Counted from the first letter of the stretch, positions 54,475 to 63,634 are shown. The stretch is DNA of 64,000 nucleotides from an uncultured Caldilineaceae bacterium (GCA_951813625.1 CATOTS010000003.1:1-64000); one strand, 5' to 3'. Numbers and translations are program-made. The notes: generated by a model from the sequence alone, not told the origin.

Positions 54475-55383
54475 CTAGTCGCGTATCAGGCGCGGATCCA
54501 GCGCATCGCGTAGGCCGTCGCCGATGAAGTTGATGCTCAGCACGCACAGCGTAATGGCCAGCCCGGGGGGCACCCACAGCCACAGATAGTCCTGGATGAT
54601 CGCCGGGGACCTCGCCTCATTGATCATTTGTCCCCAACTGGGCACCGGTATCCTGACACCGAGTCCCAGGAAGCTCAGGCCGGCCTCCAGCAAGATAGCG
54701 CCTGCGACCCCGAAGCTCGCCGCTACAATGATCGGCGCCATTGTGTTCGGCAAAACGTGGCGGAGGATGATCCCTTTGGCCGGCACGCCTGTGGCCCGGG
54801 CGGCCATCACATAGTCCTGGGCGCGCACCGACAATACCTGGCCGCGCACCAGACGGGCGATGCCTGTCCATCCCAACAGCCCGATGGCCAACATCGAGTT
54901 AAAAAGCCCCGGTCCGATAAAGGCCACAATCGTGATCAGCATCACATATCCGGGGATAGACATGACAGTCTCGGTGACGCGCATGATGATCGAGTCAACC
55001 ATCCCACCGTAGAATCCGGCCAGACTGCCCAGCACGATTCCAATGCTCATGTAGATTACGACCGCAACCAGCCCAACGGCGAGCGACACCCGCCCGCCGT
55101 AGACCACGCGGCTCCACATGTCCCGCCCCGTCAAGTCGGTGCCCAGCAGGTGATCAGCGCTGGGCGGTTGCCCTATTTCTCTCAAATTGGTTGCGTGCGG
55201 ATCCTGGGGGGCGACAACCTTCGCCAGCGGAAAGACCAGCGGCACTACGACCAGCATAAAGGCCGCGCCGGCCACTGCGGCTCTGTTGCGCATGAAGCGG
55301 CGCACGATTCGACCTTTGTGCGTCGATCCGGCAATCTCCTCCACCATTATGCTTTCGGCTGCGCTGTTCTCATCGGAGGCCAT
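54475..55383 (-). CDS. ABC transporter permease (DppC/OppC type)
   Basis: A 302-residue inner-membrane protein with six hydrophobic segments and an N-terminal OppC_N-like region (RRFMRNRAAVAGAAFMLV). The EAA-loop segment is YVMAARATGVPAKGIILRHVLPN, which contacts the ATPase. ATG 55383 is used; the frame is open from TTG 55416. With the adjacent DppB-type permease and binding protein it forms an uptake system for peptides or oligosaccharides. Confidence 0.9.
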   Translation of the reverse strand: MASDENSAAESIMVEEIAGSTHKGRIVRRFMRNRAAVAGAAFMLVVVPLVFPLAKVVAPQDPHATNLREIGQPPSADHLLGTDLTGRDMWSRVVYGGRVSLAVGLVAVVIYMSIGIVLGSLAGFYGGMVDSIIMRVTETVMSIPGYVMLITIVAFIGPGLFNSMLAIGLLGWTGIARLVRGQVLSVRAQDYVMAARATGVPAKGIILRHVLPNTMAPIIVAASFGVAGAILLEAGLSFLGLGVRIPVPSWGQMINEARSPAIIQDYLWLWVPPGLAITLCVLSINFIGDGLRDALDPRLIRD

Positions 55384-55469
55384 GGTTTTTGGATGCGCTG
55401 CAACGCTGTTTCGCAAGCGCGCGGTGTACAGTGCGCGGCCGCTGCGCAGCTACCGCCCGCAGCCGCACT

Positions 55470-56450
55470 TCATTCGTAGCGAATCCGCGGGTCCACTACC
55501 ACATAGGCGAGGTCGGTCAGCAGAGTGCTCAGCACGATCAGCACTGTCGAGAACAGCCCGATGCCCATGATCAGCGGATAGTCCCGTCTCTCCACACCGG
55601 CCATGAACAGGATTGACATCCCCGGCCAACCGAAAATCGTCTCAATGACCAGCGCTCCGCCAAAAAGCTCAGGCAGATGAAGCCCCGTTATCGTGATCAC
55701 AGGCAAGAGGGCGTTGCGTAGCACGTGCCTGTATATAACAACGGTCTCCTTCAAACCCTTGCTACGCGCCACCGTTGCATAGTCCTGGAGAAGATGCTCC
55801 AGCATGCTTGAACGACTGTAGCGCATGAAGCTGGCCATACCTGGGATGCCTAACGCCGTCGCCGGAAGAATCAGGTATTTCAGTCGATCCAGCATACCAT
55901 CCCAGAATCCGAAATCGCGCGTCACCGTCGAGTAGCCGAAGGTGGGCAGCAGGTCCAGGTTGAGCGCAAACAGATACATCAGCAGAATCGCGGAGAAGAA
56001 GCTCGGCAATGCTATCGCCACATAGGTCCACCACGTCGCGAAGTAGTCCAGAAAGGAATACTGTCTAACGGCTGTGATGACGCCCAGCGGAATCCCCAGT
56101 GTCAACGATATGAGCAGAGCCGTCACCGTCAGCTTCAGGGTCGCAGGCAGCCGGCGCACGATCTCTTCTGTCACCGGAGTTCTGGTTACAAAGGATTTGC
56201 CCAGGTTGCCGCGCAGTACGCCTCCCAGCCATTTGAGATAGCGGATTGGGGCCGGCTTGTCCAGCCCATACGAGGCCCTCAGCGCCTGCATCCTATCTTC
56301 GTCCATGTCCGCCATAACTCCTATGTCAGGCACGAACATGGCGGTCACAGCGTCTCCGGGAGCAAGCTCTACCAGCGTGAAGATGATTACCGTGATCCCA
56401 AACAGCACTGGCACAGCCTGCAGGAGTCTACGCGCGATGTACCTGGACAT
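55470..56450 (-). CDS. ABC transporter permease (DppB/OppB type)
   Basis: A 326-residue membrane protein. RYIARRLLQAVPVLFGITVIIF starts it, as in the DppB family. The ATPase-contact loop is DYATVARSKGLKETVVIYRHVLRN, and VIETIFGWPGMSILF follows. ATG 56450 with GGAG 8 bases upstream. It lies between the binding-protein gene and the second permease. Confidence 0.91.
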   Translation of the reverse strand: MSRYIARRLLQAVPVLFGITVIIFTLVELAPGDAVTAMFVPDIGVMADMDEDRMQALRASYGLDKPAPIRYLKWLGGVLRGNLGKSFVTRTPVTEEIVRRLPATLKLTVTALLISLTLGIPLGVITAVRQYSFLDYFATWWTYVAIALPSFFSAILLMYLFALNLDLLPTFGYSTVTRDFGFWDGMLDRLKYLILPATALGIPGMASFMRYSRSSMLEHLLQDYATVARSKGLKETVVIYRHVLRNALLPVITITGLHLPELFGGALVIETIFGWPGMSILFMAGVERRDYPLIMGIGLFSTVLIVLSTLLTDLAYVVVDPRIRYE

Positions 56451-56526
56451 GCACGTTTCTCCGTCTTCATTGGCTCGGCGCCAGGCAAGCGGGACGCTCG
56501 CGCCTCCAAGGTACTAGCTGAAAGAA

Positions 56527-56567
56527 GAGATGTTTGCAGTGTGGGGTCTTCCGCCTGCAAACATCTC
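56527..56567 (-). promoter_or_regulatory. 13-bp hairpin between binding-protein and permease genes
   Basis: GAGATGTTTGCAG (56527-56539) and CTGCAAACATCTC (56555-56567) are perfect inverted repeats around a 15-base loop. In transcript direction the stem is followed by a U-rich TTCTTTC. Such hairpins commonly protect binding-protein mRNA and lower permease expression. Confidence 0.7.
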
Positions 56568-56678
56568 CTGAGCTATTCCATCTCCTAGCGGGTGAAACGG
56601 CGTGGGGAATTAGCCAGAGCGCATACACTCTCGCAATACACAATCCTGCAAGGCGTCGGTTTCCAATCTTAACCTTTT

Positions 56679-58391
56679 CTACTCACTTCTCAGATACCAC
56701 CTGTCGGGATGCTGGTCCGAGAAGACAAGCAGGTATTCGCGATACGTGTAATTGCACAGGTCTTTACTGATGGCGTACCTGCGGTCCGGGCGGAAAAGCG
56801 CAACCTGATACGCCGACTCTGTGGCTATCTCAGTCGCCTGATAGAACAGATCCCGGCGTTTCTCCGGGTCTGGTTCCGCGATGCCGCTGACGACCAAGGC
56901 GTCCATTTCTTCGTTGCAGTTCCGGCTCCAATTGGGGTATGGGCTTTTATCGCACGAATCGCGCGTGTACTCGTATGGGGCGGCAGGCCCACCACAACAC
57001 GCGTATCCAATGTCGTAGTCGCCCGCCTCTCGGCTACGCTCTATGAATGCGGGTGTATCCAATACGTTCACCTCGACCTTGACCCCAACCTGGCCCCACT
57101 GGTCCTGCAGGGCGGCAAGGACGCGCCGGTCCAGGTCGCCCTGGTAATAGGTGATGAGCGAAAGTTCGCGGTCGGGGTCCCAGCCGGCCTCCTCCAGCAG
57201 CGTCTTGGCCTTTTCCGGGTCGTAATCGTAAATCGTAATGTCGGGGCTGACCCATTCTCCGGCCGGATCGTTGTCTCGCAGGTCAAAAGCTTCGGCGTGT
57301 CCGAGCCAAATGCCCTCGGCGATGGCCTCCTTGTCGATCGCGAACATGAGCGCCTGACGCACTTTGTGTTCAACCCTTTCCGTGTTCATGTTCAGGTACA
57401 TGCCGCCGGCCGTGGGTCCTGCGATCAACACGACATTCGGGTCCTCCTGCAAGCGGACGCGATCCAGTCCCGACGCCAGGTATCCTGTCTGGATTTCGCC
57501 CTTTTCAAGCGCGGCGATCCAGGTCGCAGTGCTGCCGGTCACGCCGATGCGATAGACCGCCCGGTCCAGGTACGGTCTTCCGCCATAGTAGTCTTCGAAG
57601 GCTTCAAAAGAGGTGTATTCGCTTGGCACATGCTCGACGAACTTGAAAGGCCCCGTGCCAATCGGATGGCCGACCAGCTCGGAATCCTTAAGCTCGCCAA
57701 AGGGGATGTCTTGCATCAAGTGGGCCGGCAGGAGGTTGATCGTTGCGATCAGATATTCGAGGTGCATCTGAGGTTCAAGCACGCTAATCTGCAGGGTAAA
57801 GTCATCCAGCGCCACGATGCCTGAGATCTCATCGGCGCTGCCGTCCAGAAACTCGGTCCCGCCGGAAAAGGCGCGGTAGGGCATCCAACCGGCATTCCAC
57901 GCCCCGACTTCAGGATGGGCATGCACCTCGAACGAATACTTTACGTGGTCAGCTGTCAGCAGTTCGCCATCGTGGAACTTGACATCGTTGCGCAGATTAA
58001 ACGTGTAGGTAAGGCCGTCCGCGGAGATTTCCCACGACTCGGCCGCGTCGGGTTCAAGGGTTACACCGTCACCCAGGACGTCATACAACTGGCTGAAAGA
58101 GTAGAACATGGGGTAGCCCGTACCCCACCAGGTCGGGTTTGACTCCCCCCACCCAAAGAAGATGTCGGTCGCAACTCCACCGTAGGTCGGCGGGGCATCG
58201 GTGCAGATATTGATCCATGACTCGCCTACGTGATCGGGGTTATACCAGAGACCTTCTTCCGGCCCAGGTGATTCTGCGGCAACCTCTTTGGATTCCGTTT
58301 CCGCGGCCATCTCCGGCGCAGCCGCAACACAAGCCGATAGCAACAACCCCATCGCGAACAAGATACTGACAACGAGCGTCAACCGTTTCAT
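56679..58391 (-). CDS. ABC transporter substrate-binding lipoprotein (SBP_bac_5)
   Basis: A 570-residue family-5 binding protein. The signal peptide ends in the lipobox LSAC (Cys about residue 21). The domain opens with ESWEISADGLTYTFNLRNDVKFHDGELL, the usual signature, and VEHKVRQALMFAIDKEAIAEG is the second conserved region. Family members bind peptides, nickel, or plant oligosaccharides such as xyloglucan fragments; ligand not predictable. ATG 58391 with AGGAGG. First gene of the 20-kb cluster. Confidence 0.91.
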   Translation of the reverse strand: MKRLTLVVSILFAMGLLLSACVAAAPEMAAETESKEVAAESPGPEEGLWYNPDHVGESWINICTDAPPTYGGVATDIFFGWGESNPTWWGTGYPMFYSFSQLYDVLGDGVTLEPDAAESWEISADGLTYTFNLRNDVKFHDGELLTADHVKYSFEVHAHPEVGAWNAGWMPYRAFSGGTEFLDGSADEISGIVALDDFTLQISVLEPQMHLEYLIATINLLPAHLMQDIPFGELKDSELVGHPIGTGPFKFVEHVPSEYTSFEAFEDYYGGRPYLDRAVYRIGVTGSTATWIAALEKGEIQTGYLASGLDRVRLQEDPNVVLIAGPTAGGMYLNMNTERVEHKVRQALMFAIDKEAIAEGIWLGHAEAFDLRDNDPAGEWVSPDITIYDYDPEKAKTLLEEAGWDPDRELSLITYYQGDLDRRVLAALQDQWGQVGVKVEVNVLDTPAFIERSREAGDYDIGYACCGGPAAPYEYTRDSCDKSPYPNWSRNCNEEMDALVVSGIAEPDPEKRRDLFYQATEIATESAYQVALFRPDRRYAISKDLCNYTYREYLLVFSDQHPDRWYLRSE

Positions 58392-58550
58392 CGTTTCCTC
58401 CTCGTGATTTGGTCCCTTTCATTGCGGTCGGAATGTTTGAAACGCGCTGTGTTTCCTCCCCTAGCCAGATTCCAAACTGCTAGATTCGGCAACGGGCATC
58501 TCCCGCAGCAGTGGATGGTTGACCCATCGTTGCCGGTTCAGACACGCTCT

Positions 58551-58579
58551 AAGGTAGTACAGGACACGGGCTGTGTCAA
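58551..58579 (-). promoter_or_regulatory. Possible promoter of the transporter cluster
   Basis: Minus-strand TTGACA (58579-58574), 17-base spacer, TACCTT (58556-58551). The -35 box is perfect and the -10 box weak, which would fit an activator-dependent promoter. The gene starts 160 bases further. Confidence 0.45.
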
Positions 58580-58687
58580 ACACAGTTCGCGCGGTCTGGT
58601 CGGCCGTTTGCTGTGGCGCCTCCTGTCTGCCGTGCAGGCGGGACACCTGCGCTTCCTGGCAGCCAAAGATCCATCTTGCCGGTGCGC

Positions 58688-59686
58688 TCAATCCAATGCG
58701 TGGGCCTGCTGCACCAGTGAGATAACCTCTTCTTCCGCCCGGCTCATCGGGTTGGCCAGGGCCGTTTGGCGCATGCGCTCAAGAACAGTCGAGCCTTCGG
58801 CCTGTTCCCGGCTCCACTCTTCGATGAAGGCCCCGCCCTTGATGTCATTAACAATGCTATGGCGCATCTTGGCGCGTATCTCGTCGTTGAGCAGACCGGC
58901 GGAACGCGTGAGCGTGCCATACTGGCTGGTCGTCGAGTGGTGCGCCATCTGCCGGTAGAAGCCGTTGCGGGCCATCAGGCCCAGGATCTCGGAGGCCTCA
59001 CCGGAGGCGTACAGCTCGAGCACCATCAGCTCGGGCGAGAAGCCCTGCTCGACGCCCAGCTTGAAACACTCTTCAAACCAGGCCACCAGCCCGGACCAAA
59101 CGATCTGCTCGGCAAAAAGGTCAAGCTCGGCCTCTTCACGAAACGAAGACTCGATCACGCCGCCGCGGGTGGCGCCGATGCCTTTGGCGATCGCCATCAT
59201 CCGCGCCCGCGCCTGACCGCTCGCATCCTGGTGTACCGCCGCCTGCGCCATTGCCCCTTTGCCCTCTGCAAAAAGCGTACGCACCATATTCCCCGTCATC
59301 CGCGGCGCCACCAGCACCACATCCACATCGGAACGCGGCTTGATCAGGTCGTAGCCGACATTGTATCCGCTCGCCCAGACCAGTGTATCACCAGCGCTGA
59401 CCCCCGGCGCGATCTGCTCATCCCAAATCAGGGGCTGCGACTCGTCGGTCGTCAGAATGAACAGAAGGTCCCCGGCGGCAGCCGCATCCGCGATGGTCAA
59501 CAGGTCAAATCCATCGGCCCGCGCCTGTTCGCCATAACTGTCTTCTCGATTGCCCACCAGCACAGTTACGCCGCTGTCGCGCAGGTTCAGCGCCTGCGCC
59601 CGTCCTTGATTCCCATAACCCAGGATGGCTACCGTCTTTCCGGATAGTGGTTCCAATGAAGCATCGTCGTCAAAATAGATTTTCAT
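58688..59686 (-). CDS. Divergent ketol-acid reductoisomerase-like protein
   Basis: A 332-residue protein collinear with class I IlvC. GYGNQGRAQALNLRDSG is the NADPH Rossmann motif, VHQDASGQARARMMAIAKGIG and ESSFREEAELDLFAEQ match the knotted domain (Asp and Glu ligands kept), and STTSQYG is retained. The motif APKGPGH of true enzymes reads APRMTGN here, replacing the catalytic Lys. ATG 59686 follows AAGGAG. No ilvB, ilvN or leu genes are nearby. It may use a different substrate, so no gene symbol is given. Confidence 0.8.
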   Translation of the reverse strand: MKIYFDDDASLEPLSGKTVAILGYGNQGRAQALNLRDSGVTVLVGNREDSYGEQARADGFDLLTIADAAAAGDLLFILTTDESQPLIWDEQIAPGVSAGDTLVWASGYNVGYDLIKPRSDVDVVLVAPRMTGNMVRTLFAEGKGAMAQAAVHQDASGQARARMMAIAKGIGATRGGVIESSFREEAELDLFAEQIVWSGLVAWFEECFKLGVEQGFSPELMVLELYASGEASEILGLMARNGFYRQMAHHSTTSQYGTLTRSAGLLNDEIRAKMRHSIVNDIKGGAFIEEWSREQAEGSTVLERMRQTALANPMSRAEEEVISLVQQAHALD

Positions 59687-59806
59687 ACGCGGCTCTCCTT
59701 GTTTGGCCAACGATACGCTACAATTCTCGGCGCCGGATTGTAAGACCTGCCGTCCGGCTCTGCAAACGCGGCCTGTGGCGTCATCTTGTACGGGCCATGT
59801 GTCCCT

Positions 59807-60538
59807 CTATTGGCCCAAGACGACATAGGATGTGTAAAGACCCGTATGCGCCAACGAGTCCCATTGCGCAACCGTCGTCTGCACAAGGGAGGAGTCCAAC
59901 CACTGCTGCATCTCGCGGGAGAGTTCGCCGCCGCTGGTAGACCGGCGATTGCGCACCTCCACCCTATCGTAGGCAATGAGGAGCATATACTTGCCTGCGC
60001 GGTCGCCTCGATCCCCTTTTAGGAGAAAGCCTTCCTCTTCGGACAGGCGGGACATTGCGTAGTACTGCTCGGTTACAAACCGCTCGAAATCGGCCTCGCT
60101 AACCCCCGGACGCAGCATGACCGGCTCGATCAGGACCTCCTCCGGCATTTGCGTCATCGCCTTCCCAACGGTTCTGTATGCGGTATAGAGACCCGTCTGT
60201 GCCCGCGAATCCCATTTCTCAGCCGTTGCCCGACCAAGGCCGGACCGAATCAACTGTAGGATTTCATTGGGTGGGTCTCCGGCGTCCCATTCAGGAAGCT
60301 GTGGGTGGAGCGGTTCCTCGCTGCGCCTATTTCGAGTAGAGGCGCTTGCAACAGCTTCGCTTCTCACCAGGTGCAGATAACCGTCTGTCCGGTCGCCCCG
60401 CACTCCTTTGAGGATGTAGTTCTCTGTTCCCGGCTGCTGGCCGGGCTCATTGATCTCTGCGGCCGCGAACTTCTCAAAGTCGGCCGCGTCGACCCCGCCC
60501 GGCAGCATGACTTCGCCGATAGTTATCACGCTGGGCAT
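59807..60538 (-). CDS. Hypothetical protein with two repeats
   Basis: A 243-residue protein made of two similar halves of about 110 residues. Each runs GEVMLPGGVDAADFEKF / EPVMLRPGVSEADFERF, then ILKGVRGDR / LLKGDRGDR, and ends KWDSRAQTGLYTAYRTVG / QWDSLAHTGLYTSYVVLG. The layout suggests a dimeric alpha-beta barrel fold formed within one chain. ATG 60538 has AGGAGG 9 bases upstream; the earlier ATG 60547 directly abuts that site. Function unknown. Confidence 0.7.
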   Translation of the reverse strand: MPSVITIGEVMLPGGVDAADFEKFAAAEINEPGQQPGTENYILKGVRGDRTDGYLHLVRSEAVASASTRNRRSEEPLHPQLPEWDAGDPPNEILQLIRSGLGRATAEKWDSRAQTGLYTAYRTVGKAMTQMPEEVLIEPVMLRPGVSEADFERFVTEQYYAMSRLSEEEGFLLKGDRGDRAGKYMLLIAYDRVEVRNRRSTSGGELSREMQQWLDSSLVQTTVAQWDSLAHTGLYTSYVVLGQ

Positions 60539-60672
60539 GGCGTCCATCCTCCTGTTAGCTAACGTATCTCATACGCGTATCAAGCATCGAGAGGGCGCCG
60601 TTGCCTTCCATTAGCGGAGCCACGGTCCTTCTGACGGTAAAGTATAGCCGAATGTGAAGAGCCTGCAAGCGA

Positions 60673-60725
60673 AAAGACAACGTCCCCCTCGCCTTCAGAT
60701 TCTCGGCGAGGGGGACGCTGTCTTT
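60673..60725. terminator. Long terminator hairpin after amt
   Basis: AAAGACA-A-CGTCCCCCTCGCC (60673-60693) pairs with GGCGAGGGGGACG-C-TGTCTTT (60705-60725), a 21-position stem with one mismatch and an 11-base loop. It lies 117 bases past the end of the ammonium transporter gene and can act on both strands. Confidence 0.82.
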
Positions 60726-60841
60726 CTATATTCGTATGCTACTACGTTATGCCTTCAGTAAGACCTTTCTGGGGCTCGGTGTTACCCGAAATGAACCACC
60801 ATGGCAACATCAGTAGATCGCGGGCATCTCGCCCACGTGCG

Positions 60842-62176
60842 TCAGGCCTCCTCGCCGGCAATATGATATGCGCCGACACCGTGCTCGGAAAGGTCCAGCC
60901 CGGCCTGTTCTTCCTCCGGCGAGACCCGCAGCACACCCAGCGCTTTGATTACCTTGAACAGAACGAAGGCGGTGACGAACGCCCACACCGGAATCGCGAT
61001 CGAACCCACGATCTGCGCAACCAGCGGATGGCCGCCGAAGATGCCGGTGGCGATGCCGCCCCAGATGCCGCACAGGCCATGGACGGACCACGCGCCGACG
61101 GCATCGTCGATCTTCAGGTTTTCGAGCAGCTCCATGCCGACACAGACCAGCACGCCGGCCACCGCGCCGATGATGAGGCCTTCGATGTTGTTGACTGAAT
61201 CACAGTTGGCGGTGATGCCCACCAGTCCGCCCAGCGCGCCGTTCAGGGTGTAGCTCAGATTCGGCTTACCGGTCTTCACCCAGCCGTAGAGCATGGCAAA
61301 CAGGGTACCGGTTGCCGCTGCCAGCGTCGTGTTGGTTGCGATCAGCATCACCGCGTCAGCGTTTACCGCGCCGGCGAAAGCAAGCTGGCTGCCCGGGTTG
61401 AAACCGTACCAGCCGACCCACAGGATGAAGACGCCCAGCGCCGCCATCGCCATGTTGCTCGGGGGCAAGGGGTTGGTTGAGCTGCCGCCGAAGCGCCCGA
61501 TGCGAGGGCCGAGCACTATCACTGCGGCCAGCGCTGCAAATCCGCCAACGGCATGAACGACCAGCGAGCCGGCAAAGTCATAGAAACCCATCTGGTCCAG
61601 CCAGCCGCCGCCCCATTTCCAGAAGCCGCTTATCGGGTAGATAATGGCTGTCAGGACAATGCTGTAGATCAGGTAGCCCGAAATCTTCATGCGGCCGGCC
61701 ACCGCGCCGGATACGATCGTTGCTGCCGTGGCCGCGAAGACCGCCTGGAACAGAAAGTCGACCTGCGGGTGCAGGTTGCCGGCAACTGCATCAGGCGATT
61801 CGGCCGAGACGCCCAGGCCGCCGAAGCCCAGGAATCCGCCCAGCACCGAACTGCCGTACATCAGGCCGTAGCCGATCAGAAAATAGAAGAAAACACCACT
61901 CGCCAGGTCGATGATGTTTTTGAACATGATGTTGACGGTATTCTTGGCCGAATTGAATCCCGACTCCACCATTGCGAAGCCAGCCTGCATGAACAGGACC
62001 AGCACAGCCGAGAGGAATAGGATCAGGTTGTCTATCGAATAGGCAATCTCATCCACACTCAGCGGGGCGGCATCCTGGGCGAAAGCCGAGGGAGCAAAGA
62101 CGATCAGCCCAAGAAAGGCGATAGGAATGGCACGTAACTTGGTATTGTGTTTCATGGCGCGAACAAGCGTTGACAT
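60842..62176 (-). CDS. amt: Ammonium transporter (Amt family)
   Basis: A 444-residue membrane protein with a cleavable signal (ending PSAFA) and eleven helices. Conserved segments: FMQAGFAMVESGFNSAKN, FSLVVHAVGGF-like AGSLVVHAVGGFAALA with the first pore His, SNMAMAALGVFILWVGWYGFNPGS, and GAWSVHGLCGIWGGIATGIFG with the second pore His. ATG 62176 follows AAGGAG. No glnB/glnK gene is adjacent, unlike most amt genes. Confidence 0.94.
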   Translation of the reverse strand: MSTLVRAMKHNTKLRAIPIAFLGLIVFAPSAFAQDAAPLSVDEIAYSIDNLILFLSAVLVLFMQAGFAMVESGFNSAKNTVNIMFKNIIDLASGVFFYFLIGYGLMYGSSVLGGFLGFGGLGVSAESPDAVAGNLHPQVDFLFQAVFAATAATIVSGAVAGRMKISGYLIYSIVLTAIIYPISGFWKWGGGWLDQMGFYDFAGSLVVHAVGGFAALAAVIVLGPRIGRFGGSSTNPLPPSNMAMAALGVFILWVGWYGFNPGSQLAFAGAVNADAVMLIATNTTLAAATGTLFAMLYGWVKTGKPNLSYTLNGALGGLVGITANCDSVNNIEGLIIGAVAGVLVCVGMELLENLKIDDAVGAWSVHGLCGIWGGIATGIFGGHPLVAQIVGSIAIPVWAFVTAFVLFKVIKALGVLRVSPEEEQAGLDLSEHGVGAYHIAGEEA

Positions 62177-62551
62177 CGAAAAGTTCTCCTTCCTCAAGTG
62201 AGACTCAACAATACTGCCCACCTCCTGCCGATTTTTCGTGCAGCGACCGTTCCTGGTTCAGTCGCCGTCAGCGCGCATCGTGCCGTTGATGGGCCAGCCG
62301 AGAAATTTGGGGCCTGAGTTTTCAAAGTTGCCAGGTAAAGCAGTTCCGCCTTTTCCGAACAGCGGTACCGTTTACACGCCATTACCCGGCGACTGCATGC
62401 AAGGATACTCGATCGCAAAGTAGAATCCACTGCTCATCCTGCATGAATTTGATCGCATCTTTTTGGGCAACTTGCACACAAAGCGTATATTCTAACGCAG
62501 TCTGGCCGGCACGTTGCCCACTTTTTGCCGATTCAAGCCCGCATATTGACC
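62177..62551. other. Divergent intergenic region between amt and the DUF72 gene
   Basis: 375 bases without a supported gene. A possible plus-strand promoter for the DUF72 gene is TTGGGC (62463-62468), 17 bases, TATATT (62486-62491). No amt promoter, sigma-54 site or riboswitch was recognised. Confidence 0.4.
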
Positions 62552-63430
62552 ATGTCGCACAACAACCTGGGCGTGTTGCGTATCGGCACCTCTTCCTGGA
62601 GCTTCCCCGATTGGCGCGGCGTATTCTATCCTCGCGGGACGCCTGCCGACCGCCAGCTCAACCATTACGCCTCAACGTTCAACAGTGTCGAGATCAACAC
62701 CAGCTTCTACGCCCTGCCCGCGCCCAAAACCGTGCGCCGCTGGCTGGAGAGCGTGCCAGCTGAGTTCACATTCTCGCTCAAAGCCCCGAGAGAGATCACC
62801 CATGAAAGGCAGCTGGTGGATGTGGACGAGCTGGTCGGGGCCTACCTCGATGTCGTGCGCTCATTCGGGACGACCGCAGGCCCCGGCCTGATCCAGTTCC
62901 CCGCCGCCGTCTCGCGGGCACGCGCCGGCCGCCGCCTCGCCAACTTTTTGGACCGCCTTGCACCGGTCGCGGTCTCGCTCCCTCTTTCGGTCGAGGTGCG
63001 TGCTGTCGATCTCATGACGCCCGCATTTGCCCGCTTTCTCATGGAGAGGCGGATTGGGTTTGTGACTGTCGAACGCTTCGGTCAGCCGGATACTTTCGGC
63101 CACTGGCAAGCCGCCTCCGAAAACGCCGACCCCGGCATCCCCCTGCATATCCGCCTGATCGGCCACGACCGCGACCCGCTGCCCGACGACAGTATGCTTC
63201 GCCGGCCCCAGGACGACCTCCTGGACAAGTGGGCACAGCGCATTGCCGATGCCATGCTGGCCGGAAGGAATGTCTTCTGCTATGTCCACAATCCCTTTGA
63301 GGGACACGCGCCCGAGACGGTCCGACGCCTGCGCGCCAGGGTCGGTAAGCGCGTGCCCCTGCCCAAGTGGAATCCCCACATCGAGAAGCCGCCCGATAAC
63401 GAAGAAAGAGGTCAACTGGGCCTGTTTTGA
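62552..63430 (+). CDS. DUF72 family protein
   Basis: A 292-residue TIM-barrel protein. RIGTSSWSFPDWRGVFYP at the start, then ASTFNSVEINTSFYALP and FSLKAPREITHERQL, are the DUF72 signature; FCYVHNPFEGHAPETV ends the barrel. The start is ATG 62552, where the family begins; the ribosome site is weak and the frame is open from 62525. Function of the family is unsettled. Confidence 0.85.
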   Translation: MSHNNLGVLRIGTSSWSFPDWRGVFYPRGTPADRQLNHYASTFNSVEINTSFYALPAPKTVRRWLESVPAEFTFSLKAPREITHERQLVDVDELVGAYLDVVRSFGTTAGPGLIQFPAAVSRARAGRRLANFLDRLAPVAVSLPLSVEVRAVDLMTPAFARFLMERRIGFVTVERFGQPDTFGHWQAASENADPGIPLHIRLIGHDRDPLPDDSMLRRPQDDLLDKWAQRIADAMLAGRNVFCYVHNPFEGHAPETVRRLRARVGKRVPLPKWNPHIEKPPDNEERGQLGLF

Positions 63431-63433
63431 AGT

Positions 63434-63461
63434 GTTAACCCCGGTTAACTCCAGTGTTAAC
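63434..63461. repeat. Three spaced GTTAAC palindromes
   Basis: GTTAAC occurs at 63434, 63444 and 63456, within two copies of AGTGTTAACC (63431-63440, 63453-63462) flanking an inverted GGTTAACT. It starts just after the DUF72 stop, upstream of a small membrane-protein gene. Confidence 0.55.
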
Positions 63462-63634
63462 CAAACTTGCAACGATTCCTTTACCCCCGCAGCGAATATT
63501 TTGGTCAAAACGCGGGCTCACCGCCCGTTTGTGGATGATATACTGTTCCCTGCTGCAAATCGAGTTTCTTCCGGGTAGACGAACAGTCTTCAGTCCCAAA
63601 GGTTCTACGCGGACAAGCGCAGCAGAGGAGCAAA

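Noticed and set aside
53237-54478. A 413-codon plus-strand open frame opposite the third propeller gene
   Set aside because: It lies wholly antisense to a gene with clear family features, has no recognisable domain, and similar long antisense frames occur opposite many GC-rich genes here (14386-15375, 39408-40442, 43397-44917, 49663-50616).
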